Shown: positions 26,710 to 35,907, counted from the stretch's first letter. The stretch is DNA of 64,000 nucleotides from Alphaproteobacteria bacterium HT1-32 (GCA_009649675.1 WJPL01000001.1:1756469-1820468); one strand, 5' to 3'. Program-made: numbers and translations. The notes: generated by a model not told the origin, from the letters alone.

Positions 26710-26815
26710 TTTGCTTTGAGGGAGGCGGTTTTGTTGTCCGGATCCGGTTTTTGCGGTCCGGCGATAAAACCGGAAACTCAGCTTTTGTGACCACTACGTC
26801 CAGGGGGGATGCGCC

Positions 26816-27319
26816 ATGGCCGGTCTTAACCGTGATGCGCTGACGGCAATCGTTCTGCTGATTGTCGAAGCTGTTTTTCTGCAACAGACGTTCCAGATTC
26901 GTGAAATGTCGTTTGCAACAATGGGCGCTGATGTCTGGCCCAAGGCAATCCTGATACCGCTGATACTCTGTACGCTCGGCTATCTCGCGCAGTCACTGCG
27001 CCGTGGTCCCGATGTCGTGGCAGAGGGTGAAGGGGACGAGGATACTGCCGTTTCAGGCCATTGGCTTTACCGTTATCGCAACGTGTTCTTCTGCTATGGC
27101 CTGTTTCTCGCCTTCCTGCTGACGCTGGATTTCTTCGGTATGCTGATCGGCGGGGTGCTGTTCGTGTTCCTGGCCCTGACCGTGATGGGCGGGGCATCGC
27201 CCCGTGCGCTGGCACTGCATGCCCTCATCGCTCTGCTGTCTGTCGGGACAATGTGGTCGATCTTCACTTTCGCACTTCGGGTGATCCTGCCCGAAGGTGT
27301 GATCCTTTCGACCTGGTAG
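26816..27319 (+). CDS. TctB-type small permease subunit
   Basis: A 167-residue membrane protein with about four hydrophobic segments (for example residues 7-25, 40-58, 85-110 and 115-160). The line MGADVWPKAILIPLILCTLGYL, in part, near residue 37 is the TctB hallmark. It pairs with TctA to import the acid bound by TctC. A CAGGGGGGAT ribosome-binding site precedes the ATG, and the tctA gene follows after 12 bases. Confidence 0.9.
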   Translation: MAGLNRDALTAIVLLIVEAVFLQQTFQIREMSFATMGADVWPKAILIPLILCTLGYLAQSLRRGPDVVAEGEGDEDTAVSGHWLYRYRNVFFCYGLFLAFLLTLDFFGMLIGGVLFVFLALTVMGGASPRALALHALIALLSVGTMWSIFTFALRVILPEGVILSTW

Positions 27320-27331
27320 GGGAGACGCATC

Positions 27332-28975
27332 ATGTGGATTGAAAACGTACTTGGTGCTGCTGACGCAGTCTTCCAGATCAAGAATATATTGCTGATGACC
27401 GTCGGTGTGCTGGCGGGCCTCATCGCCGGTGCCATTCCCGGCTTCACCATTACCATGGCGGTGGTACTGACCCTGCCCTTCACCTTTGCGCTCTCGCCGA
27501 TTGAGGGCCTGTCGACCATGATCGGGGTTTTCGTCGGTGGTCTTTCCGGCGGCCTGATGTCCGGTGTGCTGACGGGTATTCCCGGCACACCATCCTCTGT
27601 TGCGACGACCTTCGATGGTTTCCCGATGGCCCGCAACGGTCGTCCGGGGCTGGCGCTGGGAATCGGTGTCTGGTCGTCATTTGCGGGGGGAATCATTTCC
27701 GCCATCATGCTGATGTCGCTGGCACCGCAACTGGCAAAGATCGGGCTGGAATTCGGACCTAACGATTATGTGTCGCTGGTCCTGTTTGCCCTGACCATCA
27801 CGGCATCGCTGGCTGGCGAACAGTTGCTGAAGGGCATGATTGCCGGACTGGTGGGCCTGTTGCTGGCAACCATAGGCGAGGATTCGGTCAATGGCATCGA
27901 GCGGCTGAGTTTCGGTATGGAATTTCTGGAAAGCGGTTTTGCTTTCCTGCCGGTGCTGGTTGGCCTGTTCGCCTTCAGCCAGCTGATGACGGATGTTGCC
28001 GACAGGGAGGGAGCCCGTGGCCGCCTGATGGATGCCGGTGCAAAGTCGGTACGGGTTGAACATCTCGCAGCGGTCAAGGCGATCGTGAAAGACTGGGCGC
28101 ATCTGATCCGCTCATCCCTGATTGGTGCTTTCACAGGTATTCTGCCTGCAGCAGGGGGCTCGATTTCCAATATTCTTGCCTATGATCAGGCAAAGAAGGC
28201 GGACAAGAACCCGGAGAAATTCGGCACCGGCGTTCCGGCCGGTATCATCGCGTCGGAAAGTGCAAACAACGCCACGGCGGGCGGTGCGCTGATCACCATG
28301 ATGGCACTGGGTATTCCCGGAGACATCGTCACCGCGGTGATGCTCGGTGCCCTGCTGATCCATGACGTTGTGCCGAGCCCGAGCTTTATCGGCGATCAGC
28401 CGAAGCTGGCTTATGGTATCTTTATCGCCTTCTTCTTTGCCAACTTCCTGATGCTGGCGGTGCAGTCTGTGGCCCTGCGCGGCTTCCTGCTGGTGACGAA
28501 AGCCCGGATGTACGCGCTGGCGTCAGTTATTCTGTGCTTCTGCGCGATCGGGGTGTTCGCGCTGCATAACTCGACCTTTGATATCTGGACATTGTTCATC
28601 TTCGGTATCCTCGGCTATGTCATGCGCCTGCTGGGCTTCCCGCTGGCACCGATGATTCTGGGTGTGGTGCTGGGGCCGATTGCCGAGGTCTGGCTGAATC
28701 GTGCGGTCTCGTCGGATGCTGACCCGACGCTCTATTTCACCCGCCCGTGGTCGCTGTTCTTTATCCTCATTGCCTGTTTCTCCATCGCCTTCCCCTGGTA
28801 TCAGAAGGCGAAACAGGCCGGTCACAGCTGGGCTAATATCTTCATTCCCGCTTTGTGTGCGGTATTGTCGATACCACTGTTCATGATGGAGGGAACGGTC
28901 CGCCCGATTGTCGGCGGCGGCCTGATCCTTGTGGCGATCTGGATTTTTGTGAAACAGCGCAGGGTGGCGGCCTGA
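27332..28975 (+). CDS. TctA-type large permease subunit
   Basis: A 547-residue, about 12-segment membrane protein and the transport channel of the tripartite tricarboxylate system. The N-terminal GVLAGLIAGAIPGFTITMAV and GVLTGIPGTPSSVATTFDGFPMA near residues 85-110 are the family's conserved loops, and GALITMMALGIPGDIVTAVMLGALLIHDV (in part) near 330 is the second repeat's copy. It overlaps no gene; the stop TGA is part of a bidirectional hairpin at 28969-28990 that separates it from the convergent ccmI gene. Confidence 0.95.
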   Translation: MWIENVLGAADAVFQIKNILLMTVGVLAGLIAGAIPGFTITMAVVLTLPFTFALSPIEGLSTMIGVFVGGLSGGLMSGVLTGIPGTPSSVATTFDGFPMARNGRPGLALGIGVWSSFAGGIISAIMLMSLAPQLAKIGLEFGPNDYVSLVLFALTITASLAGEQLLKGMIAGLVGLLLATIGEDSVNGIERLSFGMEFLESGFAFLPVLVGLFAFSQLMTDVADREGARGRLMDAGAKSVRVEHLAAVKAIVKDWAHLIRSSLIGAFTGILPAAGGSISNILAYDQAKKADKNPEKFGTGVPAGIIASESANNATAGGALITMMALGIPGDIVTAVMLGALLIHDVVPSPSFIGDQPKLAYGIFIAFFFANFLMLAVQSVALRGFLLVTKARMYALASVILCFCAIGVFALHNSTFDIWTLFIFGILGYVMRLLGFPLAPMILGVVLGPIAEVWLNRAVSSDADPTLYFTRPWSLFFILIACFSIAFPWYQKAKQAGHSWANIFIPALCAVLSIPLFMMEGTVRPIVGGGLILVAIWIFVKQRRVAA

Positions 28976-28990
28976 CCATATCGTCAGGCC
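28969..28990. terminator. Bidirectional hairpin between tctA and ccmI
   Basis: Arms GGCCTGAC (28969-28976) and GTCAGGCC (28983-28990) pair over 8 bp with a 6-base loop. It contains the tctA stop codon and lies 29 bases from the ccmI stop, so it may serve both converging transcripts. Confidence 0.5.
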
Positions 28991-29018
28991 CCGCAGGGCG
29001 AGAAAGGGAATCTCCGCC

Positions 29019-30125
29019 TTACGGCCGGCTCTGCTGAAGTTCCCGGATGCGCTGTTCGGCGATTTCAGCCTTGGCCGTTTCGCCCAGGACGCGCCACGCC
29101 CGGGCGAGGCGTTGCCATCCGGCCAGGTCGTCGGGCTCGTCTTTCAGGCGGGCTTCAAGACCGTCGACCATGGAGCGGATCATTTCCAGCCGCTCTTCCG
29201 GCGTCATTTCCTGCGCGGCTTCCATCTGTTCGCGGGTGGGTCCACCGGTGGCCGGTGCGGTCATGTCGTCCGGCAGCGTTGCATCACTGTTCGCGGCCAG
29301 CTGGCGCATCTGGTCTTCCAGAAAGGGCAGCCATTCAGCACCCGGCGGCGCCTTGCGGGCAAGGGCAGCCCAGCGCGCCATGCCTTCTGTCACCATGCCT
29401 TTCTGGACCGATGACAGGCCGACATAATAGACAGCGGCAGGATGGTCAGGGCTTTTTTCAAGCACCTGCAGGAACAGCTGCAAGGCTTCTTCCGTCACCT
29501 CACCATTATGGATGATCATCAGGGTTTCGCCGAAATCGGTCATCAGCCCGACATTGTCCGGCGATAATTCACGGGCACGACGGAAGGCGGGAACAGATTC
29601 GGCATGGCGCTTCATGGCCGCCAGGGAACGGGCCAGCAAGGTCCAGCCTTCTGCGCTTTCAGGATCTTCGAGCAGCCGCTGGCGGAGCTGTTCTATGGCG
29701 TCTTTAAACTCCAGGGAAGATCCGGCCCCCGCCGCTTTGGCAGCGGCTTCCCGTCGCTCGGTGAGTGGCTGGGCTGGCAGATCGGGATTGCCGAGGGGCA
29801 GATAGACTGCGACTGCCCCGATGGGTAAAATCAGGGCAATCAGGATCGCCCCGGCCAGTGCCGGACGGCGGGCGGTGGTGCTGATGGCGTTGCGTTCAGC
29901 ATCAGCGGCCAGAATTCGCCGTTTGATTTCAGTACGGGCGGCTTCTGCCTGTTCGGCGTCGATGACACCGCGTGCGAGATCGCGGTCAACCTCGTCCAGC
30001 TGGTCACGATAGATCGCCAGATCATAGTCGGCGCGGTCGATGCTACGGCGAGTCGGGCGCAGCAACGGCCAGAGGATGAGGACGATGACGGCCAGTGTCA
30101 TCAGGGCGGCATAGAACCACAACAT
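29019..30125 (-). CDS. ccmI: Cytochrome c maturation protein CcmI (TPR)
   Basis: A 368-residue membrane-anchored chaperone that holds apocytochrome c for haem ligation. Residues 1-22 are the first membrane segment, followed by the conserved line DYDLAIYRDQLDEVDRDLARGVI, quoted in part, near 33; a second segment is near 90-110. The periplasmic part carries TPR-like helices (SAEGWTLLARSLAAMKRH and DDLAGWQRLARAWRVLGE). It is the last gene of the ccmC-I unit and follows ccmH by 3 bases. Length and order match the usual alphaproteobacterial ccm locus. Confidence 0.95.
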   Translation of the reverse strand: MLWFYAALMTLAVIVLILWPLLRPTRRSIDRADYDLAIYRDQLDEVDRDLARGVIDAEQAEAARTEIKRRILAADAERNAISTTARRPALAGAILIALILPIGAVAVYLPLGNPDLPAQPLTERREAAAKAAGAGSSLEFKDAIEQLRQRLLEDPESAEGWTLLARSLAAMKRHAESVPAFRRARELSPDNVGLMTDFGETLMIIHNGEVTEEALQLFLQVLEKSPDHPAAVYYVGLSSVQKGMVTEGMARWAALARKAPPGAEWLPFLEDQMRQLAANSDATLPDDMTAPATGGPTREQMEAAQEMTPEERLEMIRSMVDGLEARLKDEPDDLAGWQRLARAWRVLGETAKAEIAEQRIRELQQSRP

Positions 30126-30128
30126 GGT

Positions 30129-30602
30129 CTAATCCCGTTCCTGTTTTTCGGGGTCGAGTGCCCGCAGCACGCGGGCCTCCTCGTCTGCTGTCAGAGAAGG
30201 CGGGGCTGAAGACAGGGGTGTTTTGCGCCGGACCCGGATCAGCAGAATGCCGCCGGCGATCAGGAAAATCACAACCGGCCCGGCCCACAGCACCAGCGTA
30301 TTGGCCTGAACGGGTGGCTTCAGCAGCACATAATCACCGTAACGGGCAACGATGAAATCAAGCGCCTGATCGTTGCTGTCCCCGGCGACAAGACGCTCCC
30401 TCACCAGCACCCGCAGATCGCGGGCCAGATCAGCGTTCGAGTCATCAATGGACTGGTTCTGACAGACCAGACAGCGAAGCTCTTTCGAGACCTCCCGCGC
30501 GCGGGCTTCCAGTGCAGGATCATCCAGAACCTCATCCGGCATGACAGCAAGGGCAGGAGAGGCCATCAGCAGGGCCAATGCGATCAGCAGCCAGCGGTTC
30601 AT
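30129..30602 (-). CDS. ccmH: Cytochrome c maturation protein CcmH
   Basis: A 157-residue periplasmic thiol protein that reduces apocytochrome cysteines before haem attachment. A signal peptide covers residues 1-19; the redox motif is LRCLVCQNQSIDDSNA, with Cys44 and Cys47. A membrane anchor near residues 107-125 (LWAGPVVIFLIAGGILLI) follows. It is the short CcmH type, with the TPR part supplied by separate CcmI. Its start overlaps the ccmG stop by 4 bases. Confidence 0.97.
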   Translation of the reverse strand: MNRWLLIALALLMASPALAVMPDEVLDDPALEARAREVSKELRCLVCQNQSIDDSNADLARDLRVLVRERLVAGDSNDQALDFIVARYGDYVLLKPPVQANTLVLWAGPVVIFLIAGGILLIRVRRKTPLSSAPPSLTADEEARVLRALDPEKQERD

Positions 30603-31132
30603 TTCTGCAATGCCTCAATAGCGGGCAGGATTGATTTCCGGACATGTTCTTCGGTCAGGGGTCCGACATGCTTGAAGCGGATCACGCCGTTACGGTCGAT
30701 CACAAAGGTTTCGGGCACACCATAGACTCCGAAATCAATGCCGACCCGTCCGGTCTGGTCGGCCCCGATGCGGTCATACGGGTCTCCCAGTTCTGCCAGC
30801 CAGCGACGGGCATCTGCGGGCTTGTCCTTGTAGTTCAGGCCTGTGACCTGAATATCGTCGCGCTTTGCCAGTTCCGTCACCAGCGGATGTTCTGCCCGGC
30901 AGGGCACACACCATGAGGCAAAGACGTTGACGACTGTTACCTGGCCGGCAAAGTCAGCGGAAGCGAGGCCCGGTCTGTCATGCCCCTCGATCGGACCAAG
31001 GGAAAATTCAGGGGCGGGCTGATCGATCAGGGCCGAGGGAACGACAGAGGCATCCTTGCCCAGTTGCAGATAAAAGGCCGCGCCAAGACCAGCCATGATC
31101 AGGGCCGGGATGAAATACAGAAATTTACGCAT
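30599..31132 (-). CDS. ccmG: Thioredoxin-like protein CcmG/DsbE
   Basis: About 177 residues from ATG at MRKFLYFIP; the longer frame lies inside ccmF. One N-terminal anchor (residues 4-22) tethers a periplasmic thioredoxin fold. The active site is FASWCVPCRAEHP with Cys75 and Cys78, and GVYGVPETFVIDRNG near 135 is the cis-Pro region typical of DsbE. It passes reducing power to CcmH or the apocytochrome. The ATG overlaps the TAA of ccmF by one base (TAATG). Confidence 0.96.
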   Translation of the reverse strand: MRKFLYFIPALIMAGLGAAFYLQLGKDASVVPSALIDQPAPEFSLGPIEGHDRPGLASADFAGQVTVVNVFASWCVPCRAEHPLVTELAKRDDIQVTGLNYKDKPADARRWLAELGDPYDRIGADQTGRVGIDFGVYGVPETFVIDRNGVIRFKHVGPLTEEHVRKSILPAIEALQK

Positions 31133-33120
31133 TATTCCGCCGGGGCCGGAGTTGGTGACGGTGTGTTGCGCCGGCGTTGTGGAGCACCGATCCGCAGGCG
31201 ACGGTCCGACAGCGAGACCAGACCACCGGCAACCATGATCAGGCAACCCGCCCATATCCAGGGTACCAGCGGATTGAAATAAATCCGTGTGACCCATTTT
31301 CCCTGCGGTGTTGCATCACCGATGACCGCATAGAGATCACCAAGGAAGGTGGTGCGGATGGCGGCTTCCGTCGTCTCGTTCTGCTCGACGGGGAAGAAGC
31401 GTTTTTCCGGCTCCAGTATATCATAGACCTTGCCGTCATGACGCACCGTGAAGGCGGCCCGGCGATACTGATAGTTTGGCCCCTGTCCTTCGGAAACGCC
31501 GTCCAGTGTGAAGCTGTAGCCTGCGACATCAATGGTTTCGCCGACAGCCATGGCCTGAATTTTCTCAACCGTCCAGGCGGATGACCCGGTGACACCGGCA
31601 ACCAGAATGGCAACGCCGGCATGACCGAGCAGCAGCCCCCAGGCGGACCGGGGCAGGCCCGCTGCCCGGCGAAGACTGGCGCTGAATGGGATGCGGAAAA
31701 GTCTGGTTCGTTCTGAGAACTCGACCAGTGTTCCGACAAACAGCCATGCGGCTAAGGCAATACCCAGCAGCGCCAGCGGCGGCCCGTCAGATTGCGCCCA
31801 CCAGGCGATGACAATGGCGAAGCCCACGGCAATGCCGGCGACTTTCAGGCGGGACAGAACCCCGGCGAGATCGCCCCGTTTCCAGCCCATCAGCGGCCCT
31901 GCGGCCATGGCGATGAGCAGGGGAATCATCAGCGGAACAAAGGTGGCATTGAAGAAGGGCGGGCCGACGGAAACCTTGTCGCCGCTGACCACTTCCAGAA
32001 ACAGCGGATAGAGTGTCCCCAGCAGCACCGTCGCCAGGGCGGTGGACAGCAGCAGATTGTTCAGCACCAGCGCCCCTTCGCGACTGACCGGCGCAAACAG
32101 ACCGCCACTTTTCATGGCGGGGGCGCGGATGGCGAACAGGGTCAGTGATCCGCCGATGACGGTCAGCAGGAACAGCAGGATATAGAGCCCCCGTGCCGGA
32201 TCGGTGGCAAAGGCATGAACCGAGGTCAGCACCCCGGAGCGGACGAGGAATGTCCCCAGCAGGCTGAAGGAAAAGGCGATGATCGCCAGCAGCACAGTCC
32301 AGGTTTTCAGCGCGTCACGCTTTTCCACCACAATCGCGGAATGCAGCAGGGCAGTTGCCGCCAGCCAGGGCATGAAGGAGGCATTTTCCACCGGATCCCA
32401 GAACCACCAGCCACCCCAGCCGAGTTCGTAATAGGCCCACCAGCTGCCAAGCGCGATACCGAGGGTCAGCGATGACCATGCGGCCAGTGTCCAGGGCCGG
32501 ACCCAACGTGCCCAGGCGGCATCCACCTTGCCCTCAATCAGGGCGGCAATGGCGAAACAGAAGGTCACGGACAGGCCGACATAGCCGAGATAGAGCATCG
32601 GCGGATGAAAGGCGAGGCCCGGATCCTGCAACAGCGGGTTCAGCCCCTGACCATCCAGCGGGGCCGGGTCAAGCCGGTCAAACGGGTTCGAGGTCAGCAG
32701 GATGAATAACAGAAATCCGAAGGCAATCCCCCCCTGTACGCCCAGCACCCTTGCCCGCAGGCCGGGCGGCAGATTATCCCCCAGCACGGCAACCGCCGCA
32801 CCGAACAGGGACAGCATCAGTACCCAGAGCAGCATCGAGCCTTCATGATTGCCCCAGACTCCGGCAACCTTGTAGAGCATCGGTTTCAGGCTGTGCGAAT
32901 TGGCGGCGACATTGGCGACCGAAAAGTCGGAGACGACAAAGGCCCAGGTCAGGGCGGCAAAGGCGATAGCCGACAGGCCAAACAGGGCAATGGCGGCAGG
33001 GCGGGCCGCAACCATCCAGGCCGCATTGCCACGCTGGGCACCGATCAGACCGGACCCGGTCATGACCACGGAGACAACCAGCGACAGTGCCAGGGCGAAA
33101 TTACCAAGTTCAGGGATCAT
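31132..33120 (-). CDS. ccmF: Haem lyase subunit CcmF
   Basis: A 662-residue, about 15-segment membrane protein that, with CcmH/I, attaches haem to apocytochrome c. I chose the ATG at MIPELGNFALAL, which overlaps the ccmE stop by 4 bases (ATGA). The haem-handling WWD domain is visible as ELGWGGWWFWDPVENASF near residue 235, and the region GVWGNHEGSMLLWV near 85 is also conserved. Size agrees with the family norm of about 650 residues. Confidence 0.97.
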   Translation of the reverse strand: MIPELGNFALALSLVVSVVMTGSGLIGAQRGNAAWMVAARPAAIALFGLSAIAFAALTWAFVVSDFSVANVAANSHSLKPMLYKVAGVWGNHEGSMLLWVLMLSLFGAAVAVLGDNLPPGLRARVLGVQGGIAFGFLLFILLTSNPFDRLDPAPLDGQGLNPLLQDPGLAFHPPMLYLGYVGLSVTFCFAIAALIEGKVDAAWARWVRPWTLAAWSSLTLGIALGSWWAYYELGWGGWWFWDPVENASFMPWLAATALLHSAIVVEKRDALKTWTVLLAIIAFSFSLLGTFLVRSGVLTSVHAFATDPARGLYILLFLLTVIGGSLTLFAIRAPAMKSGGLFAPVSREGALVLNNLLLSTALATVLLGTLYPLFLEVVSGDKVSVGPPFFNATFVPLMIPLLIAMAAGPLMGWKRGDLAGVLSRLKVAGIAVGFAIVIAWWAQSDGPPLALLGIALAAWLFVGTLVEFSERTRLFRIPFSASLRRAAGLPRSAWGLLLGHAGVAILVAGVTGSSAWTVEKIQAMAVGETIDVAGYSFTLDGVSEGQGPNYQYRRAAFTVRHDGKVYDILEPEKRFFPVEQNETTEAAIRTTFLGDLYAVIGDATPQGKWVTRIYFNPLVPWIWAGCLIMVAGGLVSLSDRRLRIGAPQRRRNTPSPTPAPAE

Positions 33121-33566
33121 TTCGGCGCTTCCTCCGCATGTTTCCACTGCCCGGAGGCTTTCAGCGCATCAGCGACTTCTTTCGGCATGTAATTTTCATC
33201 ATGCTTGGCCAGCACTTCGGTGGCGATGAAGCGACCATCAGCGCCAAGGCTGCCTTCGACCACCACACCCTGACCTTCCCGGAACAGATCAGGCAACATG
33301 CCGGTATAGGATACGGGGACGGTGCTGTTCAGATCTGTGACCGTGAAGGAGACGGTGGCATCGTTCTTGAGGACACTGCCTTCAGCCACCAGTCCGCCGA
33401 TCCGCATCATGCGGCCCGCCCCGATATCCGGCTTTTCGGCCAGTTCAGTGGGGCTGTAGAAGAAGACGATGTTGTCTTCAAAGGCGGTCAGGACGAGGGC
33501 CGTTGCCGCGCCGAGGCAAAGCAGGGCCAGTCCGACGATGTAGAGGCGGCGGCGTTTCGGTTTCAC
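33117..33566 (-). CDS. ccmE: Haem chaperone CcmE
   Basis: A 149-residue membrane-anchored periplasmic haem chaperone. One segment spans about residues 9-28. The covalent haem ligand is His122 in LAKHDENYMPKE, with Tyr126 nearby, the classic HxxxY motif. It receives haem from CcmABCD and hands it to CcmF. It overlaps ccmD by 4 bases and ccmF by 4 bases, so all three are translated together. Confidence 0.98.
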   Translation of the reverse strand: MKPKRRRLYIVGLALLCLGAATALVLTAFEDNIVFFYSPTELAEKPDIGAGRMMRIGGLVAEGSVLKNDATVSFTVTDLNSTVPVSYTGMLPDLFREGQGVVVEGSLGADGRFIATEVLAKHDENYMPKEVADALKASGQWKHAEEAPK

Positions 33567-33745
33567 GCGCCACCCCGTTTCCGTCGACGGCGGGGAGAGT
33601 CATCCTGAAGTGATTTCAGTTCGGCTTCCTGACGCCGCATGCCGATCCAGGAGGACAGGGTAAAGCCACCGAGAATAACCAGTGTGACCAGATAGCTGGG
33701 CCAGACGAATCCGCCATAACCACCCATATCGAGAAATTCGCTCAT
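33563..33745 (-). CDS. ccmD: Small haem export protein CcmD
   Basis: A 60-residue protein with one membrane segment (PSYLVTLVILGGFTLSSWIG, residues 16-35) and a basic cytoplasmic tail rich in Arg (RRRRKRGG), the CcmD pattern. It helps release holo-CcmE from the CcmABC complex. I chose the ATG at MSEFLDMGGYGGFVWPSY, preceded by GGGAGGGG. The gene lies between ccmC and ccmE, its usual place. Confidence 0.93.
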   Translation of the reverse strand: MSEFLDMGGYGGFVWPSYLVTLVILGGFTLSSWIGMRRQEAELKSLQDDSPRRRRKRGGA

Positions 33746-33758
33746 CTCTTCCCCTCCC

Positions 33759-34505
33759 TTATTCTGCCGCGTTGGCAGCAAATTCGCCATCAGCAGCCCG
33801 GTTCATCCGCATGACCCGGATTTTCCGTTCTGCAATTTCACCGCGCATACGTAAGATCAAAAGCGTCAAATATAAGGCCAGAAAGCCAGCGGCCATCAAT
33901 AACAGGGGCGTCAGCATCGACGGATGGATCGCCGGACCGTCCAGCCGGACCACGCTGGCCGGCTGATGCAGGGTGTTCCACCAGTCGACGGAAAACTTGA
34001 TGACCGGCACATTGACCAACCCGACAAGCGCCAGAACGGCGGCTGATTTTGCCCCGCGTTCCATGTCGTCAAAGGCATTCGACAGCGCGATATGGCCGAG
34101 AAACAGGAACAGCAGCAGCAACATCGAGGTCAGGCGCGCATCCCAGACCCACCAGGTTCCCCACATCGGCTTGCCCCACAGCGACCCGGTCAGCAGACAG
34201 ATCAGCGTAAAAGCCGCCCCGACAGGTGCTGATGCACGGGCTGCAATATCTGCCAGCGGATGTTTCCAGATCAGGGCGACGGCGCTGGCGATGGCCAGTC
34301 CGGTATAGACCCCGAGCCCCATCCAGGCGGAGGGTACATGTACAAACATGATCCGCACGGTTTCTCCCTGCTGATAGTCGGCAGGCGAGACAAACAGCGC
34401 AAAATACAGCCCGCTGCCGATCAGCAACAATGTCGAGAGAACAAACCACGGCAGCAACGCATTGGCGATGCGCAGAAAACGGGTTGGGTTGGCAAAGCGA
34501 TGCAT
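33759..34505 (-). CDS. ccmC: Haem export permease CcmC
   Basis: A 248-residue, six-segment membrane protein that loads haem onto CcmE. The WWD-type motif is PMWGTWWVWDARLTSML near residue 122, and conserved His appear in FVHVPSAWM near 55. It is the first gene of the ccmC-D-E-F-G-H-I unit. An FNR/FixK-type box and a -10-like element sit in the 113-base gap in front of it, so the unit probably has its own promoter separate from ccmAB. Confidence 0.97.
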   Translation of the reverse strand: MHRFANPTRFLRIANALLPWFVLSTLLLIGSGLYFALFVSPADYQQGETVRIMFVHVPSAWMGLGVYTGLAIASAVALIWKHPLADIAARASAPVGAAFTLICLLTGSLWGKPMWGTWWVWDARLTSMLLLLFLFLGHIALSNAFDDMERGAKSAAVLALVGLVNVPVIKFSVDWWNTLHQPASVVRLDGPAIHPSMLTPLLLMAAGFLALYLTLLILRMRGEIAERKIRVMRMNRAADGEFAANAAE

Positions 34506-34575
34506 GGCGATCCGAGGGTCAGGTCATCGTTATCCGGTATCTAGCCCAGATATAGGGTCTTATCCAGAAAGGTCA

Positions 34576-34589
34576 TTGATTTGACGCAA
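34576..34589 (-). promoter_or_regulatory. FNR/FixK-type box upstream of ccmC
   Basis: TTGATTTGACGCAA reads as TTGA-N6-GCAA, a match to the alphaproteobacterial FixK/FNR consensus (TTG[A/C]-N6-[T/G]CAA). Its centre at 34582.5 would put a class-II start near 34541, and TATATC at 34554-34549 on the minus strand fits a -10 element for that start. It lies 71 bases before the ccmC ATG. It points to induction under low oxygen; inference only. Confidence 0.5.
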
Positions 34590-34618
34590 GGCAAAGCGCA
34601 ATTCGCGCGGTTTTTTCT

Positions 34619-35284
34619 TTATGCCAGCGCCTGTCGGACCCCGGCTGTTGCGGCCAGCGGGCAGAGTGGCAGGGCGGTCAGCAGCATGGCGCCGAGGATG
34701 GCCAGATGCGGGTAGATGTCGAGGCCGAGGCGGGCCGCATCGAGGGCACCGGCGGCGAAGATCAGGGTCGGGATATAGAGTGGCAGGATAAGCAGGGACA
34801 GGAGTACACCGCCGCGCCGGGCCCCGAGTGTCAGCGCCGCGCCGATAGCGCCGATCAGGCTGAGCAGCGGGGTCGCCAGCAGCATGGTCAGCAGCAGGGC
34901 GGGCAGCAGGTCCGGCGGCAGATTGAAGAACAGGCTGAGCAGTGGCGCTGCCAGCATCAGCGGCAGGCCGGTGGTCAGCCAGTGGGCGATGATCTTGGCG
35001 GTGACAACCAGGCCGAGCGGAACCGGTCCGGTGGCCAGCAGTTCAAGTGACCCGTCTTCGTAATCTGTCTGAAACAGCCGGTCGAGTGACAGCAAAGCCG
35101 CCAGCAGGGCAACCGCCAGAATGACTCCCGGTCCGATCCGGGCCAGCAGGTTGGGTTCTGACCCGACCCCGAAGGGAAACAGCAGGGCGGCGATGACAAA
35201 GAAGGCGATGACCAGCAGGCTGTCCGAGCGTTCCCGGAACGCCAGTGCCAGATCACGGCGGATCAGGGCAATCAGGTGGATCAT
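34619..35284 (-). CDS. ccmB: Haem export permease CcmB
   Basis: A 221-residue membrane protein with six predicted segments. The N-terminus (MIHLIALIRRDLALAFRERSD in part) and the line DYEDGSLELLATGPVPLGLVV near residue 75 are typical for CcmB. It forms with CcmA the ABC part of the haem-handling complex, which uses ATP to release holo-CcmE. Its start overlaps the ccmA stop by 4 bases. Confidence 0.96.
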   Translation of the reverse strand: MIHLIALIRRDLALAFRERSDSLLVIAFFVIAALLFPFGVGSEPNLLARIGPGVILAVALLAALLSLDRLFQTDYEDGSLELLATGPVPLGLVVTAKIIAHWLTTGLPLMLAAPLLSLFFNLPPDLLPALLLTMLLATPLLSLIGAIGAALTLGARRGGVLLSLLILPLYIPTLIFAAGALDAARLGLDIYPHLAILGAMLLTALPLCPLAATAGVRQALA

Positions 35285-35907
35285 CCGGCATCCCCCGCAG
35301 GCTGGTTCTGTCCGAGGGTCAGGCTGGCAGCCTGTTCCAGCTTCAGCGGAATATGACTGGAGGCGACGACCATGCCGCCGCCGGCCCGATGGGCGGCCAT
35401 CACGGACTCCAGTCTGTCCGTTGCATGGCGGTCGAGGGCGGTTGAAGGCTCGTCGAGCAGCCAGATCCGGGCTTGACTGACCAGCAATCGGGCAAGGTTC
35501 GTGCGTCGCCGCTGGCCGGCTGACAGAAACCGGCCGGGCGTGTCGGCCAGATCGGTCAGGCCGAAAGCGTCGAGGGCGTCATCCAGCCGGTCCGACCCGG
35601 CAAGTCTGGCCCAGAAGCTGAGATTCTCCCGCACGGTCATCACCGGTTTGACCGGGTCATGATGGCCGACAAAGGCCAGCGACGCCCGCCAGTTGTCCGG
35701 ATCTTCGGTGACGGCGGTGCCGTCCAGCTGCAACACTCCTTCTGCCGGTGTCAGCAAACCGGCCATGATGCGGAGCAGGCTGGATTTTCCGCTGCCATTG
35801 GCCCCGGTCAGCAGCAGCGCCTCACCGGCACCGACAGTAAAGTCGAGGCCGGAGAAGACCAGACGTCCGCCACGCTGGCAGGTAAGGGCATGACCGGAAA
35901 AGCTCAT
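35281..35907 (-). CDS. ccmA: Haem export ATPase CcmA
   Basis: A 208-residue ABC ATPase. Walker A is LTGANGSGKSSLLR near residue 35, the signature is FLSAGQRRRTNLARLL near 130 (SAGQ, as usual in CcmA), and Walker B is IWLLDEPSTALDR near 155. The H-loop is VVASSHIPL. It powers release of haem-loaded CcmE from CcmC/D. It is the first gene of a ccmAB pair; a repeat element lies upstream at 35968-36065. Confidence 0.97.
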   Translation of the reverse strand: MSFSGHALTCQRGGRLVFSGLDFTVGAGEALLLTGANGSGKSSLLRIMAGLLTPAEGVLQLDGTAVTEDPDNWRASLAFVGHHDPVKPVMTVRENLSFWARLAGSDRLDDALDAFGLTDLADTPGRFLSAGQRRRTNLARLLVSQARIWLLDEPSTALDRHATDRLESVMAAHRAGGGMVVASSHIPLKLEQAASLTLGQNQPAGDAG

